Source of the DNA: Alloalcanivorax xenomutans
GTDB taxonomy: Bacteria; Pseudomonadota; Gammaproteobacteria; Pseudomonadales; Alcanivoracaceae
Assembly (NCBI RefSeq): GCF_900217905.1
Contig: NZ_OBMO01000014.1
Span: 1-64,000, forward strand
Direction: 5' to 3'
DNA length: 64,000 bases
The notes under the pieces were generated by a model. The model saw only the letters and a program-made list of their open reading frames with translations, did not search any database and had not been told where the DNA came from. Below, piece after piece: positions 19,852 to 28,811 of this stretch. The position numbers were made by a program, and so were the translations under genes. Positions within the stretch are counted from its first letter, which is position 1, and every line of letters begins with the position of its first letter.

Positions 19852-20844
19852 ATGGAAACCACCACCCTGGCCAACAGCGACCTAACCTGCAGCCGGATCA
19901 CCCTGGGCACCCAGACCATGGGCGCCGGAGCACGGGACAGCGCTGGGTGGGATCGCCATAACGCTCTACAGGCCATCCTGGAGGCGGTGGAAAACGGTAT
20001 AACCACCATCGACACCGCTCCCCTGTACGGCTTCGGAGAATCCGAAGCGCTGGTGGGCGAAGCGCTGCACCGTGGCCGTCTGCGACAGCATGTGACGCTG
20101 TCCACCCAGGCCGGACTGGACTGGCACGACGGCACCCCGTTCCGTGACGCCCGGCCGCAACGGCTGTTCGAGGAAGTGCACGCCAGCCTGCGGCGCCTGC
20201 GCACCGATGTCATCGATCTGTACCAAGTGCACTGGCCGGATCTGGCCTGCCCGCTGGAAGACACCGCCGGGGCCATGGCCACACTGCGGCGCCAGGGCAA
20301 GATCCGCGCCGTCGGCGTCAGCAACGTCACCGGCCAGCAGCTGCGCGCCTTCCACGCCCTCTGTCCGCTCACCGCGGTTCAGGTACCCTACAATCTGTTC
20401 GAACGGGGTATTGAAGAGGATCTGCTGCCCACCGCCCGGGAGCTGGGCATCAGCGTGCTGGGTTACAGCGCTCTGTGCCGTGGCCTGCTGTCCGGCAAGA
20501 TGCGTCCACACACCCGTTTCAGCAGCGACGACCTACGTAACCACGACCCCAAATTCCAACCTCCCCGCTACGCCCAGTACCTTGAGGCGGTGGACGCCCT
20601 CAACACGCTGGCCCGCGACAACGGCTTGAGCGGCGTGCTGCCGCTGGCGGTACGCTGGCTGCTGGACCAGCCCGGCGTCGATCTGGCCCTCTGGGGCGTG
20701 CGTCGCCCGGAACAGATCCTGCCCATGCTGGAGTTGGACGGCTGGCATCTGGATGATGCTTTGAACGCGGAGATCGAACGTATACTGGCCGACACGATCA
20801 CCGACCCGGTGGGGCCGGAGTTCATGGCGCCGACGGGTCGGTAG
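19852..20844 (+). CDS. Aldo/keto reductase, Tas-like
   Basis: NADPH-dependent TIM-barrel oxidoreductase of 330 residues. The catalytic tetrad is visible: Asp and Tyr in TIDTAPLYGFGESEALVG, Lys in STQAGLDWHD-like context (lysine less clear) and His in YQVHWPDL. The cofactor end has LAVRWLLDQPGVDLALWGVRRPEQI. In the usual family pattern the lysine lies in a -STK- strand; here that strand reads LSTQAG, so the catalytic lysine appears replaced by glutamine. GGAG lies before the ATG, 20 bp after the secretin-domain gene. Confidence 0.85.
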   Translation: METTTLANSDLTCSRITLGTQTMGAGARDSAGWDRHNALQAILEAVENGITTIDTAPLYGFGESEALVGEALHRGRLRQHVTLSTQAGLDWHDGTPFRDARPQRLFEEVHASLRRLRTDVIDLYQVHWPDLACPLEDTAGAMATLRRQGKIRAVGVSNVTGQQLRAFHALCPLTAVQVPYNLFERGIEEDLLPTARELGISVLGYSALCRGLLSGKMRPHTRFSSDDLRNHDPKFQPPRYAQYLEAVDALNTLARDNGLSGVLPLAVRWLLDQPGVDLALWGVRRPEQILPMLELDGWHLDDALNAEIERILADTITDPVGPEFMAPTGR

Positions 20845-20932
20845 AACCGCTGAAAATTCCGGTTGATCAAGCCCTGCCTCCCCACAGTTGGGGATCAGCC
20901 CGCTGACACACAACACCTTCCCACGCCAACGC

Positions 20933-21005
20933 CTCATTCGCTGCTAAAGCAGCTTCCCACAGCGGCTCCGTACTCTCTTATGGGAAGCTGACTTGGGCAG
21001 CGAAT
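20933..21005. repeat. Diverged REP-like inverted repeat
   Basis: ATTCGCTGCTAAAGCAGCTT near 20937 faces its imperfect complement TGGGAAGCTGACTTGGGCAG near 20980. It lies in the 208-bp gap between two convergent aldo/keto reductase genes. The GCAGCTTCCCACAGCGGCT stretch resembles the other REP-like copies in the window. Confidence 0.6.
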
Positions 21006-21052
21006 CGGCTCGCGGTTGTCCACGCGTCTTGCACTAAAAAGGGCCTTTACTC

Positions 21053-22084
21053 TCACACCAAAGGCGGCGTCCGCTCGGCGAACTGGCCGTTCCAGTACGG
21101 ATAGTAGGGATACGGCGGCGTCACGGCGCTGGCCTTGTCGAGCCGGGCGGCCTGTTGCTCCGTCATGGACCAGCCCACCGCGCCCAGGTTGTCGCGCAAT
21201 TGCTGTTCGTCGCGGGCGCCAATCAGCACCGAGGACACCGTGGGCCGGCGCAGCAGCCAGTTGATCGCCACCTGCGGCACGGTTTTGCCGGTTTCCTCCG
21301 CCACTGTCAGCAACGCATCCACCACGTTGTAGAGCCGTTCTTCCTCCACTGGCGGGGCGAAGCCGGCGGTTTCATGCAGACGGCTGCCCTCGGGCAGCGG
21401 TTGCCCGCGACGGATTTTGCCGGTGAGGCGTCCCCATCCCAGCGGGCTCCACACCAGCGCGCCCAGTCCCTGGTCCTGGCCCAGCGGCATCAGTTCCCAC
21501 TCGTAGTCGCGACCGATCAACGAGTAATAAGTCTGGTTGGCGACGAAGCGGCTGTAGCCGTAGCGATCCGCCGCCGCCAGGGACTTCATCAGTTGCCAGC
21601 CGGAGTAATTGGAGGCGCCGATGTAACGGACCTTGCCGGAGCGCACCAGATCGTCCAGGGTCGCCATCACCTGTTCCACCGGCGTCATGGCGTCGAAGTG
21701 GTGCAGTTGCAGCAGGTCGATGTAATCGGTGCCGAGCCGCTTCAGCGACTGTTCCACCGCCCGCACCAGATGATGACGGGAGGCGCCGACGTCATTGGCG
21801 CCCTCTCCGGTTCGCAGGCTCACTTTGGTGGACAGAATCACCTGATCTCGACGGCCGGCGACGGCGGCCCCAAGCACTTCCTCGGAGGCGCCGTCCGAGT
21901 ACACGTCGGCGGTGTCGAACAGGGTCACGCCGGCCTCCAGACACAGGTCAACCAGCCGCCGCGCTTCGTCCACGCCGCTATTGCCCCAGGCGCTAAACAG
22001 AGGCCCTTTGCCGCCGAAGGTGCCGGCGCCGAAGCCCAGCACCGGTACTTTGAAGCCGGAGCGTCCCAGATAACGGTGTTCCAT
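21053..22084 (-). CDS. Aldo/keto reductase
   Basis: A 343-residue NADPH-dependent reductase. The start MEHRYLGRSGFKVPVLGFG is typical, with AGGAGACA upstream of ATG 22084; the longer frame to 22189 has no homology and runs into the MFS gene. The tetrad is complete: Asp and Tyr in LFDTADVYSDGASEE, Lys in ILSTKVSLR, His in LLQLHHFDAMTP. INWLLRRPTVSSVLIGARDEQQL is the phosphate-binding end. It is close to the widespread YajO/YghZ-like group. It points toward the other aldo/keto reductase gene. Confidence 0.9.
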   Translation of the reverse strand: MEHRYLGRSGFKVPVLGFGAGTFGGKGPLFSAWGNSGVDEARRLVDLCLEAGVTLFDTADVYSDGASEEVLGAAVAGRRDQVILSTKVSLRTGEGANDVGASRHHLVRAVEQSLKRLGTDYIDLLQLHHFDAMTPVEQVMATLDDLVRSGKVRYIGASNYSGWQLMKSLAAADRYGYSRFVANQTYYSLIGRDYEWELMPLGQDQGLGALVWSPLGWGRLTGKIRRGQPLPEGSRLHETAGFAPPVEEERLYNVVDALLTVAEETGKTVPQVAINWLLRRPTVSSVLIGARDEQQLRDNLGAVGWSMTEQQAARLDKASAVTPPYPYYPYWNGQFAERTPPLV

Positions 22085-22109
22085 GATTGTGTCTCCTTGC
22101 TCTGATGTC

Positions 22110-22150
22110 ATTCGCCTGCAGACAGGCTCCCACAGCGGCTTCGTAGTGAC
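22110..22150. repeat. Single REP-like unit
   Basis: ATTCGCCTGCAGACAGGCTC followed by CCACAGCGGCTTCGTAG is half of the inverted-repeat unit seen near 24475, in the 82-bp gap between the aldo/keto reductase and MFS genes. Confidence 0.55.
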
Positions 22151-22166
22151 GTTCGAGGAACCGGCC

Positions 22167-23369
22167 TCAGGCACAGTCCCCGGTTTCAAGCAGCGGCGCG
22201 CGCTGGCGTTCCCGCCGCAGCGCCCACAGCGCCAGGGCGAGGCCGGACAGCGTGACCGCCGAGGCCACCCAGGGGATGCCGGTCAAACCGGTGCCGGAGT
22301 GAATCACCGCGCCGCCGAGCCAGGCACCCAGGGCGTTACCCAGATTGAAGGCGCCGATATTGAAGCTGGAAGCCAGACTGGAGGCGCCCTCGGCACGGCT
22401 GAGCACCCACAGTTGCAGCGGCGCCACGGTGGCGAAACTGGCGGCACCAAGCAGGCCGACGAACACCACCGCGGTGACCGGGTGCCGCAGCGCCGGGCCG
22501 GTCATTGCCAGCACCAGCGCCAATATCGTTAATGTCACGCCGATGGCGCGCGGCAGGTTACGGTCGGCCAGCCGGCCACCGGCCAGATTGCCGGCGATCA
22601 TGCCCATGCCGAAGACCAGCAGAATCGAGGACACCTGCGCTTCGGAAAAGCCCGCCAGGCGGACCAGCATGGGCTGGATGTAGGTAAAGACGGTAAACAC
22701 GCCGGCGTACCCCAGAACGGTGGTGAGCAGCCCGAGCAACACAGTGGCGCGCCCGATGACGCGGAAGCCGTCGCGGAATGATTCCCCGACCTGCCCGCCC
22801 TGATCGGCGGGCACCAGGGTCAGGATCACCAGGGTGGCCAGCACGCCGACACCAGTGATGGCCCAGAACGAAGTCCGCCAGCCGTGCTCCACGCCCAGCC
22901 AGGCCCCGGCCGGCACGCCCAGCAGGGTGGCCACGGTGAGGCCGGTGAACATGATGGCGATGGCGCTGGCACGCCGATGCGGCGCTACCAGGGAGGTAGC
23001 CACCACCGAGCCGACGCCAAAGAACGTGCCATGCGCCAGGGAGGTCATCACCCGCGCCACCATCAGCACGGTGTAGTTCGGCGCCAGGGCACAGGCCAGG
23101 TTGCCGACGGTGAAGATCAGCATCAGCCCCACCAGTACCCGCTTGCGGGACAGGCCGCCGGTGGTGGCGGTCAACAAAGGCGCGCCGACGAATACGCCCA
23201 GGGCGTAGCCGGAAATCAGCAGGCCGGCGGCGACGATGCTGACGCCCAGATCGTCCGCCACCTGCTGCAGCACGCCCATAATCACGAATTCAGTGGTGCC
23301 GATGCCAAAGGCACCGATGGTCAGCGCGTACAGCGCCCAGGGTATACCGCCCTGTCGCGGGTCTTTCAT
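22167..23369 (-). CDS. MFS transporter, AraJ/YdhP-like
   Basis: Twelve-helix inner-membrane exporter of 400 residues. The N-terminal sequence IGAFGIGTTEFVIMGVLQQVADDLG is characteristic of the DHA1 subfamily containing AraJ, YdhP and Cmr-like sugar or drug efflux proteins. TTGGLSRKRVLVGLM occupies the loop 2-3 position and LGVPAGAWLGVEHGWRTSFW is motif-C-like. ATG 23369 is preceded by GGAGAACGGTC. It is divergent from the LysR gene, which is the likely regulator, across a 133-bp AT-rich gap. Confidence 0.9.
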   Translation of the reverse strand: MKDPRQGGIPWALYALTIGAFGIGTTEFVIMGVLQQVADDLGVSIVAAGLLISGYALGVFVGAPLLTATTGGLSRKRVLVGLMLIFTVGNLACALAPNYTVLMVARVMTSLAHGTFFGVGSVVATSLVAPHRRASAIAIMFTGLTVATLLGVPAGAWLGVEHGWRTSFWAITGVGVLATLVILTLVPADQGGQVGESFRDGFRVIGRATVLLGLLTTVLGYAGVFTVFTYIQPMLVRLAGFSEAQVSSILLVFGMGMIAGNLAGGRLADRNLPRAIGVTLTILALVLAMTGPALRHPVTAVVFVGLLGAASFATVAPLQLWVLSRAEGASSLASSFNIGAFNLGNALGAWLGGAVIHSGTGLTGIPWVASAVTLSGLALALWALRRERQRAPLLETGDCA

Positions 23370-23434
23370 GACCGTTCTCCGTTGGAATGGGATAGAGAGA
23401 CGGCATGCTAGGGCTTTACCTCTTTCACAAAAAC

Positions 23435-23472
23435 AATATAGCCTTTTATTCACTTTTAAAATTTCATTGAAA
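23435..23472. promoter_or_regulatory. Candidate promoter/operator between MFS and LysR genes
   Basis: An AT-rich stretch with a leftward -10-like TATATT (23435-23440, minus strand) and the perfect palindrome TTTCA-T-TGAAA (23462-23472). The palindrome lies 30 bp before the LysR start and could be a LysR-type (T-N11-A-like) site governing both divergent genes. This is a sequence-only inference. Confidence 0.4.
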
Positions 23473-23502
23473 ATAACTCTCCATTTTTGCCTTGGACGAA
23501 CC

Positions 23503-24432
23503 ATGGAAAGACTCAGTGACATCGCGCTGTTCCTACGCGTGCTGGATCAGGGCTCGATCAGCGCCGCGGCACGTACCCTCGACCTTTCCGTGGCGGTGGC
23601 CAGCCAGCGTCTGAAGCGGCTGGAACGGGATCTGCAGGTACGTCTGCTGCACCGCACCACCCGCCGTCTCCACCCTACCCCCGAGGGCCGGCTTCTGGCG
23701 GAGCGGGGGCGGTTGCTGGTGGAAGACCTGGAAGCCCTGGCCAACGGGCTCAGGCAAAGCGCCAACGAGATCAGCGGCACCCTGCGTCTGGCGCTGCCAC
23801 CGGCATTCGGGCGTCAGTATATTTCCCGGCTGCTACCCGGTTTTTTGCAACGCTACCCGCAAGTGCGCCTGGACGTGCATCTGAGCGATGACCAGGTGGA
23901 CCTGGTGGGGGAAGGGTTTGATCTCGCCATTCGTATCGGCGTACTCAAGGACTCCTCCCTGGTGGCGCGGCGGCTGGCCGACGACAAGCGGGTGCTGTGC
24001 GCCTCCCCCGATTACCTGGCCCGCCACGGCGTGCCCGCCCATCCCCGGGAACTGGCCGATCATCCTTGTCTACTGCTGACCAGCCATCCGGACCGGCAGG
24101 ACGTCTGGGATCTGCGCGACCCGGACGGACGGCCATGCCCGGTCAGAGTCAGCGGCCCGGTCCGCGCCAATCAGGGGGAGTTGCTGACCGAAGCCGTGCT
24201 CGCCGGCCTGGGCATTGCCCAGCATTCGCTCTGGCACATCCACGAACACCTGTGCCAGGGCCGTCTCAAGGTGGTGTTGGCGGATTATCAATTGGCCGAC
24301 ACCGCCATCCACGCGGTAATGCCGCAACGCAAGCAGGTACCCCCAAGGGTGCGGGCCTTCGTGGAGTTCGTATCGGAAAGTCTGGGAGAAGCGCCGTTGT
24401 GGGAACGGCTGCCGGAGGGAAGCCGGGCGTGA
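23503..24432 (+). CDS. LysR-family transcriptional regulator
   Basis: A 309-residue regulator. The winged helix-turn-helix spans about residues 1-60 (LFLRVLDQGSISAAARTLDLSVAVASQRLKRLER), followed by the substrate-binding domain with IRIGVLKDSSLVARRLADDKRVLCASPDYL, typical of the CrgA/DmlR-like group that often controls divergent transporters. ATG 23503 starts the conserved MERLSDIALF; the longer frame to 23236 lies over the MFS gene and is rejected. Confidence 0.93.
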   Translation: MERLSDIALFLRVLDQGSISAAARTLDLSVAVASQRLKRLERDLQVRLLHRTTRRLHPTPEGRLLAERGRLLVEDLEALANGLRQSANEISGTLRLALPPAFGRQYISRLLPGFLQRYPQVRLDVHLSDDQVDLVGEGFDLAIRIGVLKDSSLVARRLADDKRVLCASPDYLARHGVPAHPRELADHPCLLLTSHPDRQDVWDLRDPDGRPCPVRVSGPVRANQGELLTEAVLAGLGIAQHSLWHIHEHLCQGRLKVVLADYQLADTAIHAVMPQRKQVPPRVRAFVEFVSESLGEAPLWERLPEGSRA

Positions 24433-24474
24433 ACGGGCACCCCGGCTCGAATCCGTCTCTGTGGGACGAGTTGC

Positions 24475-24552
24475 TGTAGGAGACTGCCTGCAGGCGAATC
24501 TTTCGTTCAAGAGCCCATTCGCCTGCAAGGCAAGCTCCTACAGCGGCTTCGT
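24475..24552. repeat. REP-like inverted repeat pair
   Basis: TGTAGGAGACTGCCTGCAGG (from 24475) faces ATTCGCCTGCAAGGCAAGCT (from 24518), whose continuation CCTACAGCGGCTTCGTAG matches other copies. It lies between the convergent LysR and glcB genes, within the 151-bp gap, where it may serve as a 3' end stabiliser. Confidence 0.75.
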
Positions 24553-24583
24553 AGTCCCCTTCGTGGCAAGAAGCGGGCCCGGA

Positions 24584-26758
24584 TTAACCGGCCAGTTTGG
24601 CTTTCAGTTCACGACGACGGCGGTGCAGGACCGGCTCGGTGTAGCCGCTGGGCTGCTCGCAGCCCTTGAACACCAGATCACAGGACGCCTGGAAGGCGAT
24701 GCTGTCATCGAAGTTCGGCGCCATGTCCATGTAGGTCGGGTCACCGGCGTTCTGCTTGTCCACCACCTGCGCCATGCGCTTCATGGACTCCATCACCTGT
24801 TCCTCGGTGACAATGCCATGGTGCAGCCAGTTGGCGATGTGCTGGCTGGAGATACGGCAGGTGGCGCGGTCTTCCATCAGGCCCACGTTGTTGATGTCCG
24901 GCACCTTGGAACAGCCCACGCCCTGGTCGATCCAGCGCACCACGTAGCCGAGGATGCCCTGGGCGTTGTTGTCCAGTTCCTGCTGGATTTCATTGGCGGT
25001 CAGTTCGCCTTCCAGCAACGGAATGGTGAGGATGTCGTCCAGGGAGGCGCGACCGCGGCTGGCCAGTTGTTCCTGTACCTGCTGCACGTTTACTTCATGA
25101 TAGTGCATCGCATGCAGGGTGGCGGCGGTGGGTGACGGCACCCAGGCGCAGTTGGCGCCGGCTTTCGGGTGACCGGCCTTGGTGGCCATCATTTCCGCCA
25201 TTTCGTCCGGCTTCGCCCACATACCTTTACCGATCTGGGCCACGCCTTGCAGGCCGCATTCCAGGCCGATATCCACGTTCCAGTTTTCGTAGGCGTTGAT
25301 CCAGGGCATGCCTTTCATATCGCCTTTGCGCGCCATCGGGCCCGCTTCCATGGAGGTGTGCATCTCGTCACCGGTACGGTCGAGGAAACCGGTGTTGATG
25401 AAGATCACCCGGTCCTTGGCCTGGCGGATACATTCCTTCAGGTTGACCGTGGTGCGGCGCTCTTCGTCCATGATGCCGATCTTCAGAGTATTGGCCGGCA
25501 GACCCAGCGCTTTTTCCACCCGCTCGAACAGTTCCACCGCGAACGCCACTTCTTCCGGACCGTGCATTTTCGGCTTCACGATGTACACGGAGCCGGTGCG
25601 GCTATTGCGGAAATCGGCGCCGTCCTGCTTCTTCAGATCGTGGATGGCGGCCAGCACGGTGACCATGGCGTCCATGATGCCTTCCGGGATTTCCTCACCG
25701 TTGTGCAGGATCGCCGGGTTGGTCATCAGGTGACCGACGTTGCGCACCAGCAGCAGGGAACGGCCCGGCAGCACCAGCTTGCCGCCATCCAGCGCGGTGT
25801 ATTCACGGTCCGGGTTGAGGGCGCGGGTCAGGGTGCGGCCGCCCTTGTCGAAGCTTTCCTTCAGGTCACCTTTCATCAGGCCCGCCCAGTTGCGATACAC
25901 CTCGACTTTGTCCTCGGCGTCCACCGCGGCAACGGAGTCCTCGCAGTCCTGAATGGTGGTGATGGCGGATTCCAGCAGCACGTCCTTGACGTTGGCCGGG
26001 TCCTCGGCACCGATCGGATGTTGATCGTCGATCTGGATTTCCGCATGCAGATTGTTGTGCTTCAGCAGCACGCCGCTGGGACGCTCGGCGTCGCCCAGGT
26101 AGCCGCGCAGTTGGCCTTCGTCGGCCAGACCGGATTCGCCCTCTTTCAGGCTCACCACCAGCTTGCCGTCGCGGATCGCGTAGCCGGTGCTGTCCTTGTG
26201 GGAGCCATTGGCCAGCGGGAAATAGGTGTCGAGGAAATCACGGGCAAAGGCAATCACCTTGTCACCGCGTTTCGGATTGTAAGCGCCACCGCGCTCGGCG
26301 CCGTCTTCCTCGGAGATGGCATCGGTACCGTAGAGCGCGTCATACAGGCTGCCCCAACGGGCATTGGCGGCGTTCAGGGCGAAACGGGCGTTCTTCACCG
26401 GCACCACCAGCTGCGGCCCGGCAATGTGGGCGATCTCGTCGTCCACGTTCTGGGTGGCCACTTTGAAATCATCGCCTTCCGGCAGCAGGTAGCCCAGCTC
26501 GGTGAGGAAGCGCTTGTATTCCGGCAGGTCGATCTGCTTGCCCTTGCGCTCCAGATGCCAGCCGTCGATCTTCTCCTGGATTTCGTCACGCTTGGCCAGC
26601 AAGGCCTTGTTGCGCGGCGCCAGGTCGGCCACGATCTGTTCCAGCTGCGCCCAGAAGTGTTCCACATCCACACCGGTACCCGGCGCCACTTCGTTGACTA
26701 CCAGATCATGAAGTTCAGCGGCGATTTCCAGTCCGCCCTTTTTAATGCGATCGGTCAT
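24584..26758 (-). CDS. glcB: Malate synthase G
   Basis: Condenses glyoxylate with acetyl-CoA to malate; monomeric G isoform of 724 residues. Visible signatures include the catalytic-region [58 protein letters not shown] and the cysteine-containing [28 protein letters not shown] is 4 nt before the ATG. No glcD, glcE, glcF or aceA is nearby, so it is a separate transcript that would serve glyoxylate use during growth on acetate, fatty acids or alkanes. Confidence 0.97.
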   Translation of the reverse strand: MTDRIKKGGLEIAAELHDLVVNEVAPGTGVDVEHFWAQLEQIVADLAPRNKALLAKRDEIQEKIDGWHLERKGKQIDLPEYKRFLTELGYLLPEGDDFKVATQNVDDEIAHIAGPQLVVPVKNARFALNAANARWGSLYDALYGTDAISEEDGAERGGAYNPKRGDKVIAFARDFLDTYFPLANGSHKDSTGYAIRDGKLVVSLKEGESGLADEGQLRGYLGDAERPSGVLLKHNNLHAEIQIDDQHPIGAEDPANVKDVLLESAITTIQDCEDSVAAVDAEDKVEVYRNWAGLMKGDLKESFDKGGRTLTRALNPDREYTALDGGKLVLPGRSLLLVRNVGHLMTNPAILHNGEEIPEGIMDAMVTVLAAIHDLKKQDGADFRNSRTGSVYIVKPKMHGPEEVAFAVELFERVEKALGLPANTLKIGIMDEERRTTVNLKECIRQAKDRVIFINTGFLDRTGDEMHTSMEAGPMARKGDMKGMPWINAYENWNVDIGLECGLQGVAQIGKGMWAKPDEMAEMMATKAGHPKAGANCAWVPSPTAATLHAMHYHEVNVQQVQEQLASRGRASLDDILTIPLLEGELTANEIQQELDNNAQGILGYVVRWIDQGVGCSKVPDINNVGLMEDRATCRISSQHIANWLHHGIVTEEQVMESMKRMAQVVDKQNAGDPTYMDMAPNFDDSIAFQASCDLVFKGCEQPSGYTEPVLHRRRRELKAKLAG

Positions 26759-26907
26759 GTGCTCCTACCTTCTGGTCGAGTCGAAAACAAGGCCCGGGCG
26801 GCGCGGTGCGCGAGGCCCAGAGGCCGGAAAGCGGCGGCATTTTACCCGAAACACCGCCATGATTCATGCCATCAACCGTTTCCGGCGTGACGCACCGGTC
26901 AGGCCGA

Positions 26908-27777
26908 TCAATGGCCGCCGAACAAGTTGACCACATCCAGACGGTGGGCTTGCTGCCCTGCTCGCTGCACGCCGTCTTCCAGGTGTTCAAAGTCAAACAG
27001 GCGGGTGTCCGCCAGTTGGGAGGGGGCGATATTCTGAATCGCGGAAAAGATGCTCTCGATACGGCCGGGATGCTCACGATCCCAGTTGTTGAGCATTTCC
27101 TTGATGGTCTGGCGCTGCAGATTCTCCTGGGAACCGCACAGGTTACAGGGAATGATCGGAAAATCCTTGTAGCGGGCGAAGCGCACAATGTCCTTTTCCC
27201 GGCAGTAGGCCAGCGGGCGGATCACCACGTTCTTGTTGTCGTCGCTGCGCAACTTCGGCGGCATGGCTTTCATCTTGCCGCCGAAGAACATGTTCAGGAA
27301 CAGGGTCTCGACGATGTCGTCACGGTGGTGGCCCAGGGCGATCTTGTTGGCGCCGATCTCCTCCGCAAACCCATACAGACTGCCCCGTCGCAGCCGTGAA
27401 CAGAGCCCACAGGTGGTTTTTCCTTCCGGCACCTTTTCCTTGACGATGGAATAAGTGTCCTTCTCCAGGATGTGATAAGACACCCCTTCCTTCTCCAGGT
27501 AATCCGGCAGTACGTGCTCCGGGAAACCCGGTTGTTTCTGATCCAGATTCACCGCCACCAGCTCGAAGCTGACCGGCGCGGAAAGCTGCAGATTGCGCAA
27601 AATCTCCAGCATGGTGTAGGAATCCTTGCCGCCGGACAGACACACCATCACCTTGTCGCCGTCGGCGATCATGTTGTAATCAGCGATGGCCTTGCCCACT
27701 TCCCGCCGCAATTTCTTCTGCAGCTTGTTGAAGTGAGTGCGATGCTTGGCATCGAGACTGTCGGTGACGCTTGCCAT
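26908..27777 (-). CDS. ttcA: tRNA 2-thiocytidine biosynthesis protein TtcA
   Basis: Fe-S-dependent ATP pyrophosphatase that thiolates C32 of some tRNAs. The PP-loop is [12 protein letters not shown] near residue 51. The two conserved CxxC pairs are in [12 protein letters not shown] and [14 protein letters not shown]. At 289 residues it matches the family. AGAGGTTGCC precedes the ATG. The SDR gene stop on its 5' side (27820) is 42 bp away, so the two may be co-transcribed, SDR first. Confidence 0.96.
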   Translation of the reverse strand: MASVTDSLDAKHRTHFNKLQKKLRREVGKAIADYNMIADGDKVMVCLSGGKDSYTMLEILRNLQLSAPVSFELVAVNLDQKQPGFPEHVLPDYLEKEGVSYHILEKDTYSIVKEKVPEGKTTCGLCSRLRRGSLYGFAEEIGANKIALGHHRDDIVETLFLNMFFGGKMKAMPPKLRSDDNKNVVIRPLAYCREKDIVRFARYKDFPIIPCNLCGSQENLQRQTIKEMLNNWDREHPGRIESIFSAIQNIAPSQLADTRLFDFEHLEDGVQRAGQQAHRLDVVNLFGGH

Positions 27778-27819
27778 GGCAACCTCTGAACGGGCTCTGC
27801 GGATTGGTGAGTTAAGGGG

Positions 27820-28617
27820 TCAGGTGACCTTGATCTTGCGGATCAGGCGGCGGTACAACGGCGGACACCATCGTTTCAGATACACGCCCATGCGCTCGCG
27901 GCCGGCGATGATAACCTGATCGCGGCCACGCTGCACGGCCTCCACCACCCGCCGGGCGCACTCCTCGGCGGCCAGGCCCTGCTCCTGGGCCGCGTCCATG
28001 GTGCCCTGGGCGGAACCGTCGCCCACCAGCGCGTTCACCGATACCTGGGTACGGATGAAACCGGGCATGACCAGAGTGACCCGGATCCCCTCATCGTACT
28101 CTTCCGCCCGCAGCGCCTCGAAAAAACCGTGCAAGGCGTGTTTGCTGGCGCTGTAGGCGGATCGCAGCGGCGTCGGCAGTTCCCCCACCAGCGAGGTCAC
28201 CACCACGAAACGGCCGGCTTTGGCCGCCCGGAACACCGGCAGCACCGCCTTGGTCAGCGCCACCGCGCCGAAGTAATTCACCGCCATGATGCGCTGATCC
28301 ACCGCCACGCCGGTGTCACGCACCAGCGAACGCTGGGAGATGCCGCCGTTGTGCACCACCTGATCCAGCCGCCCGAAGCGGGCCATGACCTGCTCCACCG
28401 CCGCCGACATGGCGTCGACGTCGGACAGGTCCAGCGGCAGAACCAGGTGCTGGTCGGCGTTCACCAAGGCGTCGCGAACTCGCTCCAATTCCTCCCGCCG
28501 ACGGGCGGACAACACCAGCCGGGCGCCATAGCGGGCGTATTCCGCCGCCAGCGCCTCGCCGATCCCGGAGGAGGCGCCGGTAATCCAGATCACCTGATCC
28601 GCCAGGGAAGCCATCAT
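27820..28617 (-). CDS. Short-chain dehydrogenase/reductase
   Basis: Rossmann-fold oxidoreductase of 265 residues. The cofactor motif is TGASSGIGEALAAEYA, the NNAG-equivalent is VHNGGISQRS, and the catalytic pair is in YSASKHALHGFFEALR. RRREELERV after the second strand suggests NADPH. The pattern with VNYFGAVALTKAVLP and a C-terminal basic hydrophobic tail (RWCPPLYRRLIRKIKV) matches the DHRS7/YqjQ-like group, whose members are often membrane-associated with unknown substrate. GAGG lies before the ATGATG start. Confidence 0.88.
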   Translation of the reverse strand: MMASLADQVIWITGASSGIGEALAAEYARYGARLVLSARRREELERVRDALVNADQHLVLPLDLSDVDAMSAAVEQVMARFGRLDQVVHNGGISQRSLVRDTGVAVDQRIMAVNYFGAVALTKAVLPVFRAAKAGRFVVVTSLVGELPTPLRSAYSASKHALHGFFEALRAEEYDEGIRVTLVMPGFIRTQVSVNALVGDGSAQGTMDAAQEQGLAAEECARRVVEAVQRGRDQVIIAGRERMGVYLKRWCPPLYRRLIRKIKVT

Positions 28618-28670
28618 CTCAATCCTCTTTGTTTTGAAAAGCGCTTACACGCAACACGCTGGCACGCCAT

Positions 28671-28786
28671 CGCTACTAAAGCAGCTTCCTACAGAGGGAG
28701 TTCGAAGCCACTGTAGGAGCTTGCCTTGCAAGCGAATCGTTTGCGCCGGATGCCGAATTCGCTTGCAAGGCAAGCTCCTACAGCAG
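28671..28786. repeat. REP-like inverted repeat with extra half unit
   Basis: A perfect pair: GTAGGAGCTTGCCTTGCAAG (from 28713) and its complement within ATTCGCTTGCAAGGCAAGCT (from 28757), with a half unit GCTACTAAAGCAGCTTCCTA from 28672. It fills most of the 194-bp gap between the SDR and the ATP-NAD kinase-like gene, both leftward. Confidence 0.8.
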
Positions 28787-28811
28787 CCTTTTAGTTCTGG
28801 CGCCCGACCAT

